Shown here: positions 52,944 through 63,050 of the stretch, piece by piece
Layout: every line of letters starts with the position of its first letter
How positions within the stretch are numbered: the first letter of the stretch is position 1
Assembly (NCBI GenBank): GCA_051294375.1
Contig: CM119269.1
Coordinates: 1,959,601 to 2,023,600, forward strand
DNA length: 64,000 nucleotides
Source: Paraspadella gotoi
Taxonomy: Eukaryota; Chaetognatha
Direction: 5' to 3'
Made by a program: the position numbers and the translations under genes
Notes under the pieces: generated by a model
What the model was told of the DNA's origin: nothing
What the model saw: the letters and a program-made list of their open reading frames with translations, nothing else
Databases searched by the model: none

Positions 52944-53051
52944 TTGTCGCGTCCATCGTTCGCCTCCTAGCGAGTCGTTGCCAGGACAAACCTGGCGAGT
53001 ATTTGGATTCGAACAACGGCGACATTCGCAACCTTCTGGGCCTCCGCCACG
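52944..53051 (+). CDS. Candidate MEF2 exon C (108 bp)
   Basis: Bounded by GCTGAAATCAG and GTGAGA. Continuing from B it reads SPPSESLPGQTWRVFGFEQR and further, ending in phase 2, with no stop in 36 codons. It is GC-rich compared with its AT-rich surroundings. The family match is not recognised. The following partial exon at 54729 is separated by a 641-N gap, so the frame link cannot be checked. Confidence 0.42.
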
Positions 53052-54087
53052 GTGAGAATTTTCAATTAAAAAAAAATCAATTAAACGGAATTCACAAATG
53101 CAATTAGTTCACTTTATGACCAATGACTAACAATAAACTTTGATCAAGTGCAAAATATTCCTACTAGCATATATTTTAGTTTTTAAATAGAAATAACAAT
53201 CAACAATACATTAAATAATTAATTAATTAATTAATTAATTAATTAAAGTTAATTAATAGATTAATTAAATTAATTTAATTAAATAAATAATAGTAAAAAA
53301 AACACATAAATAGATCTAAACTAGAACCTCATTATCGGGTTGATTAGTTTGAAAGTCCCGAAAGAAAAAGTAATTTTAATACTGATACTGATAGTGATAC
53401 TGATAGTGATAGGCGAAATGATCAGTGAGATACTCGACGACAAAAACGAAATCGATGACGACGAAATCCACAACTTAACCGTCAACAACAACGACGACAA
53501 CAACGACGACAACAACGACATCGCCGCCACCTGTCCAGCTTCCACTTCTCGCAGAGACTGACGACCCAATAAATGGTTTATGGCTTAACGCGCTTCTATT
53601 TATAGAGAATAAAGGTAAAACTGCGGGAGGAAAGGGATGGGGGGGAGGATGCAGAAAGGGGAGGGTGTTTGAGGGGGAGTGGAAAGATTTTGGAGGAGAG
53701 TGAAAGAATGAAAGGCTGGGAGCGTGAAAAATGAGAGGGGCTAAAGGTGTGATGAAATAGTGTTGGGTAGTGATTGTGAAAGAAGATGGGAGGAAAAAAA
53801 CTTGGGGAATAGGAAAAGGAGATAAAAAGGCAAATGAAAATGAATTTGTAATGAAAAAGTTGCGCAGTTGAATTAAAATTAAAAATATGCGACTGAACTC
53901 GGAAAGATGGAAATATTAAATATAATATCTAAAGTAAAATGTGGCAATATACTGACAATAATATTTACCTTTTGCCTCACATAGACTGAGACGACAACAA
54001 CAATTGAGTAATAGACTTTCCCGTGAAAAATAAAACAGGAGGAGACGAAATTTTACGAGGAAATTTTTTTTAATATTTAAAGCGAGA
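53052..54087. other. MEF2 intron; (ATTA)n repeat and a MEF2-type site
   Basis: AT-rich intron with (ATTA)n at about 53214-53285, a (TGATAC/TGATAG)n stretch at 53390-53413 and an ACGACAACA-rich stretch at 53480-53525. The purine-rich part at 53620-53830 is GGAGGGG-rich. The small ORF at 53340-53561 (Ile/Leu then Asp/Asn runs) is low-complexity and not convincing. Confidence 0.55.
53596..53605. promoter_or_regulatory. Perfect MEF2-binding consensus (candidate autoregulatory site)
   Basis: CTATTTATAG matches CTA(A/T)4TAG exactly and lies in a MEF2 intron. MEF2 autoregulation is known in other animals. A second match to YTA(A/T)4TAR, TTAAAAATAG, is at 62622-62631. Such ten-mers also occur by chance in AT-rich DNA. 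Confidence 0.35.
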
Positions 54088-54728
54088 NNNNNNNNNNNNN
54101 NNNNNNNNNNNNNNNNNNNNNNNNNNNNNNNNNNNNNNNNNNNNNNNNNNNNNNNNNNNNNNNNNNNNNNNNNNNNNNNNNNNNNNNNNNNNNNNNNNNN
54201 NNNNNNNNNNNNNNNNNNNNNNNNNNNNNNNNNNNNNNNNNNNNNNNNNNNNNNNNNNNNNNNNNNNNNNNNNNNNNNNNNNNNNNNNNNNNNNNNNNNN
54301 NNNNNNNNNNNNNNNNNNNNNNNNNNNNNNNNNNNNNNNNNNNNNNNNNNNNNNNNNNNNNNNNNNNNNNNNNNNNNNNNNNNNNNNNNNNNNNNNNNNN
54401 NNNNNNNNNNNNNNNNNNNNNNNNNNNNNNNNNNNNNNNNNNNNNNNNNNNNNNNNNNNNNNNNNNNNNNNNNNNNNNNNNNNNNNNNNNNNNNNNNNNN
54501 NNNNNNNNNNNNNNNNNNNNNNNNNNNNNNNNNNNNNNNNNNNNNNNNNNNNNNNNNNNNNNNNNNNNNNNNNNNNNNNNNNNNNNNNNNNNNNNNNNNN
54601 NNNNNNNNNNNNNNNNNNNNNNNNNNNNNNNNNNNNNNNNNNNNNNNNNNNNNNNNNNNNNNNNNNNNNNNNNNNNNNNNNNNNNNNNNNNNNNNNNNNN
54701 NNNNNNNNNNNNNNNNNNNNNNNNNNNN
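54088..54728. other. Assembly gap (641 N)
   Basis: Hides the 5' part of the exon that continues at 54729, and possibly further MEF2 exons. Confidence 0.95.
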
Positions 54729-54939
54729 TCGGCGATGACGGGATCTTCGGCTTCTCACAATCACCACCCTCATCTCCCACCCCACCCAACTCATCACCAC
54801 CTCCATCACCGCCCGCCCTTTGCCGGTTCCATCGCCGCCGGCGTTCCCTCGCCCAACTTACGCCATCCCCACGCTCTCGGCGTCGGCGCCGGTTCGCTTC
54901 CGGCGTCGCTGCCGGGTCAGAATTACTCTCCGTATCAAA
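54729..54939 (+). CDS. MEF2: MEF2 exon (5' end in gap): His/Pro-rich region
   Basis: Seventy visible codons, from SAMTGSSASHNHH through HPTHHHLHHRPPF to LPGQNYSPYQ, then one base (A) before GTGAGT (54940), phase 1. Joining to the next exon at 61774 restores an Asn codon and gives ...YSPYQNPFSHHLGDEF, which lines up with the family's Y---DF/DY--SSADL region. The acceptor is not visible. The His cluster (HHHLHH) is a species-specific low-complexity insert in a variable transactivation region. The frame choice is set by the phase match to the downstream exons; another frame is also open for a while, so the first part is less certain. Confidence 0.8.
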
Positions 54940-55892
54940 GTGAGTTGGTTTTTTTTTTCGTCATTAAAATTAAACATTTTTCTCTTTTTTTTCTTTTTTT
55001 TTTCCACCAAATTTTCGATATTTCCCGGTCAACGAATACCTTCCCTCATTTTACCAAATATTATCAATATTAATAAATAATGATTTTAAAAATTATTTAA
55101 AATAAAATTTAAATCAGAAAATTGAACAAAAAATATCCACATTCCGCTCGCTCAGTCATAACGCCTAGAGGTCCTCTTCCTCTTCCTCCTTCTCCTCCTC
55201 CTCCCCCTCCTCATCATCTTATCTCTCTTCTGTTTCTTCTCGATCTTCTCTTTCTTCTTCCTCTAATCTTTCCATTTCTTCCGCATTTATGTCTTCTGCT
55301 CCAATCATTTCGTCATCTTCCTTTGCTCCTACAAGGCTACAACCTCTCTCCTTTCTTCCACCGCTCCACTTAGCTCCTCTTCCTCCTTTCCTTCCCTCGC
55401 TCTTTTCTCACCTTCCTCCACTTCCTCCCCCCCTCCACGTTCGTCCTCTCTTCCCGGAGACTGATCGAGACGTTGGAATCTTTGAAAAAATCTTCCGCAT
55501 TGAGAAAGAGTTTCCCCTGCAGCTCCTCTTTCTCTCCTTCCCTCTCCGCGACTCCATCACCCCCAGGAAAGTGACCCGGTCCCGTCGGAAGTTCCGTGGT
55601 CGGTCTCGGCTTTCGAGGCCGACACAAGAGTCTCGGAAGCGAAGGAGGCGGCGTCTGTGGTGGCGCGAACTCAAATCAGCTTTTCTAGTTCGAAATTGTT
55701 GTTATTCGCTGTGCCGTTCCTGTTTGCAGTGGTTTGTTGTCAGGTTAAATTAGCCATAGATGAAAGTCAATGATGTGGCACTTTGTATTTTATCATCATT
55801 AATCTTGACTTATCTTTATCTACATTTTACAATCTCGAGTCATCTCAACTTCCTTGGCTTTTCTCGTCGTCGTCGTTTCCCCAGCCTCCCTC

Positions 55893-56221
55893 CCTCCCTC
55901 TTTTCTCGCTCTACCTCCACTTTTCTTCGTCATTACATCTTTTCTTTCCTCTCTAACCGAGTCCTTTTTCCCCTCCTTTTATTTCCTTTTCCTTCCTCCC
56001 TCTTTTCTCGCTCTACCTCCACTTTTCTTCGTCATCACACCTTTTCTTTCCTCTCTAACCGAGTCCTTTATCTCCTCCTTTATTTCCTTTTACTCCCTCC
56101 CTCTTTTCTCTCAATACCTCCACTTTTCTTCGTCATTACACCTTTCCTTTCCTCTCTAACTGAGTCCTTTATCCCCTCCTTTATTTCCTTTTACTCCCTC
56201 CCTCTTTTCTCTCATATTATA
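55893..56221. repeat. 101-bp tandem repeat, about 3.3 copies
   Basis: The unit starts TTTTCTCGCTCTACCTCCAC and includes CTAACCGAGTCCTT and CTTTTACTCCCTCCC. Starts are at 55901, 56003, 56104 and 56205 (periods 102, 101, 101). Confidence 0.92.
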
Positions 56222-57522
56222 TGATAGTGAACAAGTATTTTATAATTTTATATTGCTTAACAAATATATATATATTTATAAAAATTAAAATTACTAAATA
56301 AACGCTTCTTGTCATCTCCTCTTTTNNNNNNNNNNNNNNNNNNNNNNNNNNNNNNNNNNNNNNNNNNNNNNNNNNNNNNNNNNNNNNNNNNNNNNNNNNN
56401 NNNNNNNNNNNNNNNNNNNNNNNNNNNNNNNNNNNNNNNNNNNNNNNNNNNNNNNNNNNNNNNNNNNNNNNNNNNNNNNNNNNNNNNNNNNNNNNNNNNN
56501 NNNNNNNNNNNNNNNNNNNNNNNNNNNNNNNNNNNNNNNNNNNNNNNNNNNNNNNNNNNNNNNNNNNNNNNNNNNNNNNNNNNNNNNNNNNNNNNNNNNN
56601 NNNNNNNNNNNNNNNNNNNNNNNNNNNNNNNNNNNNNNNNNNNNNNNNNNNNNNNNNNNNNNNNNNNNNNNNNNNNNNNNNNNNNNNNNNNNNNNNNNNN
56701 NNNNNNNNNNNNNNNNNNNNNNNNNNNNNNNNNNNNNNNNNNNNNNNNNNNNNNNNNNNNNNNNNNNNNNNNNNNNNNNNNNNNNNNNNNNNNNNNNNNN
56801 NNNNNNNNNNNNNNNNNNNNNNNNNNNNNNNNNNNNNNNNNNNNNNNNNNNNNNNNNNNNNNNNNNNNNNNNNNNNNNNNNNNNNNNNNNNNNNNNNNNN
56901 NNNNNNNNNNNNNNNNNNNNNNNNNNNNNNNNNNNNNNNNNNNNNNNNNNNNNNNNNNNNNNNNNNNNNNNNNNNNNNNNNNNNNNNNNNNNNNNNNNNN
57001 NNNNNNNNNNNNNNNNNNNNNNNNNNNNNNNNNNNNNNNNNNNNNNNNNNNNNNNNNNNNNNNNNNNNNNNNNNNNNNNNNNNNNNNNNNNNNNNNNNNN
57101 NNNNNNNNNNNNNNNNNNNNNNNNNNNNNNNNNNNNNNNNNNNATATATATCTTATTATATTTAATATTTGTGAATTTATTTAATCTTTTAATATTTTTT
57201 TAGTTTTTTTAATTCTTTATTTATTTTTTTTAAATTATTTATATTTTTTTATTAGGATGGGAAAGTTAGTATTATATTCTGGAAATAAATGAAGCATCTA
57301 CACAATACAAGTTTAGTTTTCTTTTTGCTCTCGTTTATTTATAAATATCATACATCATTCCTATTATAAAATCATTAATTAGAAACCCATAATATCTAAA
57401 AGGCAGAAAAAAATAGGGGATAAGACAAAAAAGGTGCTTATTTACTACATATACCGCTATATGATTTATGACGCTAAACATAGAAATATATTCCCCTTAT
57501 TTTGGTTTACTTTCTCACAGTA

Positions 57523-57535
57523 GTGGGTTCGACCC
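57523..57535 (+). other. Isolated B-box-like sequence
   Basis: GTGGGTTCGACCC contains a perfect tRNA B-box core (GGTTCGA). No A box or tRNA arms were recognised upstream, and a GC-rich patch follows. Possibly a remnant of a tRNA-derived SINE. Confidence 0.3.
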
Positions 57536-58008
57536 TCGTCGTCCGCTCGAAATCGCGCTTCTGAGTGTCTTAACTCTTTTTCTTGCGACCTTCTTCAATC
57601 GAGGCTCCGAATGTTCGCTACGAGGCCGGGCTGCGGCGGGGCGGTGGCGGCGGTGGCGGCAGCGGCGGCGGGCGGCGACACCGGCCGAGGCCTTGGAGTT
57701 TCGCTGACTTCCGGTTAACCTTTGGCCCCAGAAAGCGACGGAGCGTGTGAAGCCGCGTCGCTAACGGATGCAGACTCTAGAGAGCAGAGATGGTGTAGTT
57801 CTGGTTGGGGAGTATGTCGACCTGGCTGTGGTGGATGGATTGTATTTTTATATAAGTGGCGATCGAGAAAAGCGATAGACTTTTAAAACTTTCTGGCGAA
57901 AACTGAAGTTAGATTCCTTGGCTTCAGGCCACTGAAGGGATTTTAAGTCTCGAAAAATTTTTCACATGACATTTTGAAATCTGGATGTATTCTTTTATTT
58001 GATTGAGA

Positions 58009-58224
58009 TAACAATTCCAGCAATCGTATTGTCATAACAATTCTAGCAATCGTATTGTAATCACAATTCCAGCAATCGTATTGCTAATTACAATTCCAGC
58101 AATCGTATTGCTCATAACAATTCCAGCAATCATATTGCTAATAACAATTCCAGCAATCGTATTGCTAATTACAATTCCAGCAATCGTATTGCTAATAACA
58201 ATTCCAGCAATCGTATTGCTATTA
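58009..58224. repeat. 27-bp tandem repeat of hairpin units, 8 copies
   Basis: The unit is ACAATTCCAGCAATCGTATTGCTAATT with variants. Each unit contains the perfect inverted repeat AGCAAT-CGT-ATTGCT, so the array is a row of identical small hairpins. On the minus strand it translates as SNTIAGIVI repeats, which I do not treat as a gene. Confidence 0.95.
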
Positions 58225-59451
58225 CCCGAATTACTACTTTTATTTTTCATACTTTTTTAATAATACATCATCTCCAAAAATCGTCTCATTTCTCCAATAT
58301 TATGACGCAGTTCGCATATTTCTTAATGGCACAGTTTCGACGACATTTGGATCGGATGCGCTTTGGCGCAATTTTGACGCCAACCCGGCTCCCTTTTGAC
58401 GCCATGTTGACGCGCCTTGACGCCATATTGACGCGCAACGTCGCCGCTCGTCGATTTCGCGCCGGCGTCTTCGCCTCGAGTCGAGATAAACGACTCATGA
58501 CGAGACAATAAAAGCGAGGGCTTTATTGGGGAGTAAGTTGGGGTGGGGGTGCAGGGTAGGTGGGGAAAAAGTGGTGAAAGGAAAGTTGGAAGCAGGGGGA
58601 GAGGTGTGAAAGAAATGGGAATATGGTGGTGGTGGGAGGAAGATGAGAGAGAAAGGTGAGAAATAAGGGGGAGAGGTGGAAAAGAGGTGGGAAAAAGATG
58701 GAAAAAAGATGCGAAAAAGTTTTTATAGAAAAAGAAAGAAAGAAAGAGGTGGGAAAGAAAAGGAATAGACATGGGAAGGATGTGGAGTAGGAGTAGGAGT
58801 GGAAACGGAACAGATGAGAGGAGCGAAAATGCCTCAAAAAGGAAAGAAGGAAGGTGGAAGAGGGTTGGTCTTTGAGATATTGTAATTTGAATCCTAAGTC
58901 TATTAGAAAAAATGCTATTTTCTTTGAACAAAAATGAAAGAGAAAGAAGTAACAGTGTGTTGGGTAAAAATTAAATAACATAGTATTAAAAAGAAGTTAG
59001 GATATTTTTGAGTTACTCCATCATTACTTCATTCAGTGCAACTTAGTAAAATTGCTCACGTCGGTCGGTCGGTCGTTTTCTTGTCGCCGCAATTATGTTT
59101 ATCTTGAAAGAGAAATTAAATTCGGTCAACCCTTGAAACGAGTGTGTCTCCACGTAAAAGACTTGAGACTCCATATCATCCGTTGGTCGCCATCTTTGAA
59201 ACGCCAGGGCGTCGTCTTCCGTCGCCAGCCATTTCGCGCTCTCCCTTGCGGGTCAAACTTTCCTCTCCCGTGACGCCGTCTCAGATGCGTCGCCACCTCT
59301 CTCGTCCCCGATCACGTGAGCCGATGAGAGACCGTGACCACCGATCACGTGATTTGGATGTGGTCATCCGGATCCGAGGAAGACGACGACAACGAAAGAC
59401 GACGACGATGATGGGCTCGCACTGCGTCGAATTGAAGGCGGTGACGATGTA

Positions 59452-60420
59452 TACTCGGTAGGTAAGGGTAACGGAAGATGTAGGAATTCCGTGGTCGGAG
59501 TGAAACTGATGGTCCGTGTACTCGGTAGGAAGGGTAACGGAGATGTAGGATTTTCCGTGGTCGGCATGTGAATACTGATGGTCTGTTGTACCGGTAGGAA
59601 GGGTAAACGGAGATGGGTAGGAATTTTTCCGTGTTCGATGTGAGAACTATGTCTGTGTAATCGGTAGGAAGAGGTAAAACGGAGATGTAGGAATTTTTTC
59701 CGTGGTCGATGTGAGAACTGATGGTCTGTGTACTCGGTAGGAAGGGTAACGGAAGATGGTAGGAATTTTTTCCCGTGGTCGGATGTGAAAAACTGATGTC
59801 TGTGTACTCGGTATGTAAGGGTACGGAAGATGTAGGAATTTTTCCGTGTCTGGATGTGAAACTGAATGGTCTGTGTACTCGGTAGGAAAGGGTAACGGAG
59901 ATGTAGGAATTTTCCCGGGTCGATTGAAACTGATGTCCTGTTAGTCGGTAGGAAGGGTAACGGAGATGTTGTAGGAATTTTCCTGGTCGGATCGTGAACT
60001 GATGTCTGTGTACTCGGTAGGAAGGTAACGGAGATGGTAGAATTTTTCAGTGTCGGGGATGAAACTGATGGTCTGTAGTACTCGGTAGAAGGTAACGGAA
60101 TGGTAGGAATTTTTCCGTGGTCGTGTGAAAACTGATGGTCTGTGTACTCGTAGGAAGGTAACGAGCTGGTAGGAATTTTTCCGTGTCGGATGTGAACTGA
60201 TGGTCTGTGTACTCGGTAGGAAGGGTAACGAGATGGTAGGAATTTTCCGTGGTCGGATGTGGAAACTGATGGTCTGTGTACCGGTAAGGAAGGGTAACGA
60301 GATGGTAGGAAATTTTTCCGTGGTCGGATGTGAAACATGATGGTCTGTGTACTCGGTAGGAAGGGTAACGGAGAATGGTAGAATTTTTCCGTGGTCGCAT
60401 GTGAAACTGATGGTCTGTGC
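59452..60420. repeat. About 69-bp minisatellite, about 14 copies
   Basis: The unit contains CTGATGGTCTGTGTACTCGG, TAGGAAGGGTAACGGAGATG and TAGGAATTTTTCCGTGGTCGG. The word GTACTCGGTA recurs every 64-75 bp (for example about 59515, 59725, 59800, 60005, 60204, 60346). Length differences are single-base indels, partly likely sequencing error. Long minus-strand frames (HRPSVS...) come from the repeat. Confidence 0.93.
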
Positions 60421-61773
60421 GATGGGGGGGGGGAAGAAAGGGGCGGCGTCGGAGGGGGGCATGGAAGAGTCTTGAAAGCGCTTGATTAGAGACGTCGTCG
60501 TCGTCGTCGTCGTCCGGGATTTATGTTTTCGAGAGATAAAAGCGGGAGAATCGGAGGCGGGCGAAGGAGAAAGAAGATGGTTTTATTGTCGCTTTTCACG
60601 ATCGGTGATTCGGTTCTTAATGTTGGGGTAGAAGTAGTATTGAAATGTTGTTTATGTTTATATTCTTGCTTATCTACGTTGTTTTATGATCTGCTTTTGT
60701 TTTCCGCTTCTTCCTTCAATTAAATCTTGTTTTCTTACTCTCTGTCAAGACGGCTTGCTCGCTGGGTGCCTTCATTCAATACTGCTTCTTATAATGGCTT
60801 CCTCTCTGGGTGCCTTTATTCTTTACTCTTTCTTATAGTTATATATATATAGTTATACATACTTTCTTCCCGCATTGCTTTCCTTCTCTCCTTCCAAGCT
60901 TTAATTTTGCCTTCATTGCTTGCCATTTTCCTTCATTGTTTTCTTTTTTAATTCATTTCTTTTTTATCTCTTTGTTCCTTCTTTCTTTCATCCTTCTTTC
61001 TTCCTTCCTTCCTCCCATCCCGGCTTTTTATTCGTCTTTCTTTCTCCTCTCCTCTTCCGGTTGACGACCTCGACCGGCCTATCGGACTTTTAATGGGTCC
61101 TGGTTGAGGGAATAGGTGGAGCAGCATCTGGTCCAGAGGATTGGTGGAGTAGGATCTGGTTTATGTTATTGGTGGAGTAACATATTGTGGACCAAAAAAA
61201 ATGAAATGTTACGAAAAATAACATTAAAAAAAATAAAGTGAACAAAACGAGAATGTTAAAAAAGAATGAAGTAGGGAAAAAGAAGCTGACCAAATGGAGC
61301 CAGGGAGAGAATGACTAAAGGGAAAGAATGGACTTAGTGGGGCAGGCGCGTCTCGGGGAATGACCACCATCGTCGCAGCACTTTGAGCGCGGAACTAATC
61401 TCGCCGCTTCTGGTCCGACGGTTGTAATAATGTCTGGACATTATCGTCTACTCTGTTTGGTATTTAGTCATTTGTTTTGGCGGGTGAAAATGGACACTTG
61501 GACAAAGGGGGATGGATTAAGGGGAGAGAGAGGTTGAGAGGGAGAGAGGGAGGAATTTAAGAGAGAGAGAGAGAGAGAGGGAAAAAGAGAAGGAGAGTAG
61601 AAAAGAATGGTGGTTGGAGGCGAAAAACAGGAGACGAAGCGAACGGAAGTCGTTTTTTATAAAGCTGTCTTATGATTGTTTTTAAATATACGTTACTATT
61701 ATCCTATAAATATTTAAGTATTGCAAAAAAAAAAGTCGACTAGACATGAGACAATCCACTCTCCCATTTTCAG

Positions 61774-61939
61774 ATCCATTTTCCCACCATCTCGGCGATG
61801 AATTCCCCCTGGGTTCATCCGAGCTCGCCCCCTTCGGAGGATTGTCATCGCCCAACTTCCTCTCGTGGGGTTCGTCATCCTCTTGTTCCTCTTCCTCTTC
61901 CTCCTCCGGGCATCACTCGGCCGCGCCCAACTCATCCAA
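61774..61939 (+). CDS. MEF2: MEF2 exon: conserved C-terminal activation segment
   Basis: Acceptor CCCATTTTCAG (AG at 61772-61773), donor GTAATT at 61940. It enters phase 1 and leaves phase 2, fitting both neighbours. The peptide is NPFSHHLGDEFPLGSSELAP then FGGLSSPNFLSWGSSSS, a Ser run and GHHSAAPNSS. The DEF-L-SSEL--F-GLSSPN-LS-G pattern corresponds to the family's DY-LTSADLSSL--F-SPG-LSLG block. The Ser run is coded by TCC/TCT repeats. Confidence 0.9.
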
Positions 61940-62043
61940 GTAATTCCGCCGTTTAATAGCAATTGGTTATTATTATTTTAATTTGCGAGGGTTAATCGTT
62001 AAAAAGGTTAATTTTGATCACGTTGACGTTTTTATTGATGCAG

Positions 62044-62111
62044 TAATCCCGGAGGAAATGGCTCCTTGTCTCACCTCAGCGTCAACACTATGAATCCAAT
62101 CATGATATCAG
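62044..62111 (+). CDS. MEF2: MEF2 exon: SLSHLSVNT segment
   Basis: Acceptor TTGATGCAG, donor GTACCA at 62112. Enters phase 2, leaves phase 1. Peptide NPGGNGSLSHLSVNTMNP then IMIS, which matches the family's conserved SxLS-LSINT-Q-ISIKSEP stretch just before the sumoylation motif. The 68-bp length and both phases fit the adjacent exons. Confidence 0.93.
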
Positions 62112-62286
62112 GTACCAACATCACATGTGAACAACATCACATGTGAACAACAGAACATGCAGCATAGATAATATATTTGTCTTGAAGCAACAACGTAAAC
62201 AAAAAAGCTTTGATCATTGATAGCGTTTAAAATGCTCCGATTCCATCTTAATTCTTTCTCACAAACCTCTTCTTTGTCACGCGCAG

Positions 62287-62427
62287 ACCGCGAGATCAAG
62301 AGCGAGCCGCTCTCTCCCTCGCGCGACCCAAACGCTTCACCGTTTTTGACCGGAAGATCCTCGCGAGCCCAAGAGTCTCGACCTTCGAACGCGGGGCCAT
62401 CGCCACTTGGGGACGCCCACGGGGCTG
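62287..62427 (+). CDS. MEF2: MEF2 exon: KSEP-SP phospho-sumoylation motif
   Basis: Acceptor ACGCGCAG, donor GTGAGT at 62428. Phase 1 at both ends. The peptide begins DREIKSEPLSPSRDPN, matching the conserved ISIKSEPISPPRD of animal MEF2. In vertebrates this motif is a switch: Lys is sumoylated or acetylated and the SP serine is phosphorylated, changing MEF2 from activator to repressor. Both the Lys in IKSE and the SP serine are present here. The rest (SSRAQESRPSNAGPSPLGDA) is variable. The function is known for the family; its use in this species is inferred. Confidence 0.95.
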
Positions 62428-62811
62428 GTGAGTGCGGTTGGGGGCAGGAGCTCGGAGATGGAGCTGGTAAGAGATGAGATCGAAATGAGATCAAGTTTCT
62501 CGATCGACTTCTCACATTGTCGCTTTCATTTTCATTCGGATTTCTTAAAAGTTTTGTGAGATAATTGACCTAAGGTTTTATCGAGTTTTTAAATTTTCAT
62601 GATTGAATTAGAATTGTTGCCTTAAAAATAGAGTCGAAACATGTCCGTATACAAATAAATTCGTTGATGAAACAAAAATTTCAAACTTTTTCTAAATCTC
62701 TAAACTCAACGAAAAGAAAGGAATAATACAAAAATATCTTAAAAAGTATATAGCAATAAAAGTTGAGCCGTAGCGACTGAAGCTCGTTATATTCTAAAGT
62801 ATTCGTTCCAG

Positions 62812-63050
62812 GCATATCGCCCAGCGGCGCCTCCAGCGTCAGCTCTAACTCTAACTGCGGGGCGTCGCCATTGTCGAACGGACCATCGACAGCGCCGCTG
62901 AACGGAGCGGCGACCGGACCAGCGAACGGACCCATGAACGGACAACCGTTGGGGATGGCGATCGAGACTAGAAGCGACCACAACGACGACAACGAATCTG
63001 CGACGTCGACCTGCAAAAAACCGCGACTCATCGACAATTGGGCGAATTGA
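62812..63050 (+). CDS. MEF2: MEF2 last coding exon with C-terminal nuclear-localisation motif
   Basis: Acceptor TTCGTTCCAG (AG at 62810-62811). Enters phase 1 and stays open for 79 codons to TGA at 63048-63050. A Ser/Asn/Gly/Ala-rich stretch with repeated NGP and SNG words (SGASSVSSNSNCGASPLSNG) is followed by an acidic SDHNDDNES segment and the end TCKKPRLIDNWAN. The basic KKPR plus a final Trp three residues before the stop is the MEF2 C-terminal signature (KR-R------W-T in other animals) that includes the nuclear localisation signal. This fixes the gene's 3' end. Confidence 0.95.

Larger units (their letters stand above)
54940..61773. other. MEF2 intron (6.8 kb as assembled); minisatellites, no exon needed
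   Basis: The flanking exons join in phase, so no coding exon is required here. Contents: CT-rich DNA, an unrecognised arginine-rich frame near 55450-55750, a 101-bp tandem, an 818-N gap (56326-57143), AT-rich DNA, a GC-rich patch at 57620-57690, a 27-bp tandem, two CACGTG boxes (59313, 59346), a 69-bp minisatellite, (CGT)n at 60494-60514 and (GA)n at 61560-61580. Confidence 0.65.

Noticed and set aside
53340-53561. 73-residue frame with a hydrophobic start and Asp/Asn tail
   Set aside because: Made of short TGATAC and ACAACGACG repeats; intronic position and no homology recognised.
55289-55753. 154-residue frame with an arginine-rich tail as an extra MEF2 exon
   Set aside because: Exons 54729-54939 and 61774-61939 join in phase without it, and its first half is pyrimidine-repeat sequence; no family match seen.
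57600-57720. CpG-island promoter of another gene
   Set aside because: The GC-rich part is short (about 100 bp) and consists of GGCGGC repeats; no downstream gene on either strand.
59364-60338. 324-residue minus-strand frame with HRPSVS repeats
   Set aside because: Translation of the 69-bp minisatellite; unit length varies by single bases so the frame is not maintained.
59452-60420. CRISPR-like regular repeat array
   Set aside because: No unique spacers between repeats, and the window is eukaryotic; it is a head-to-tail minisatellite.
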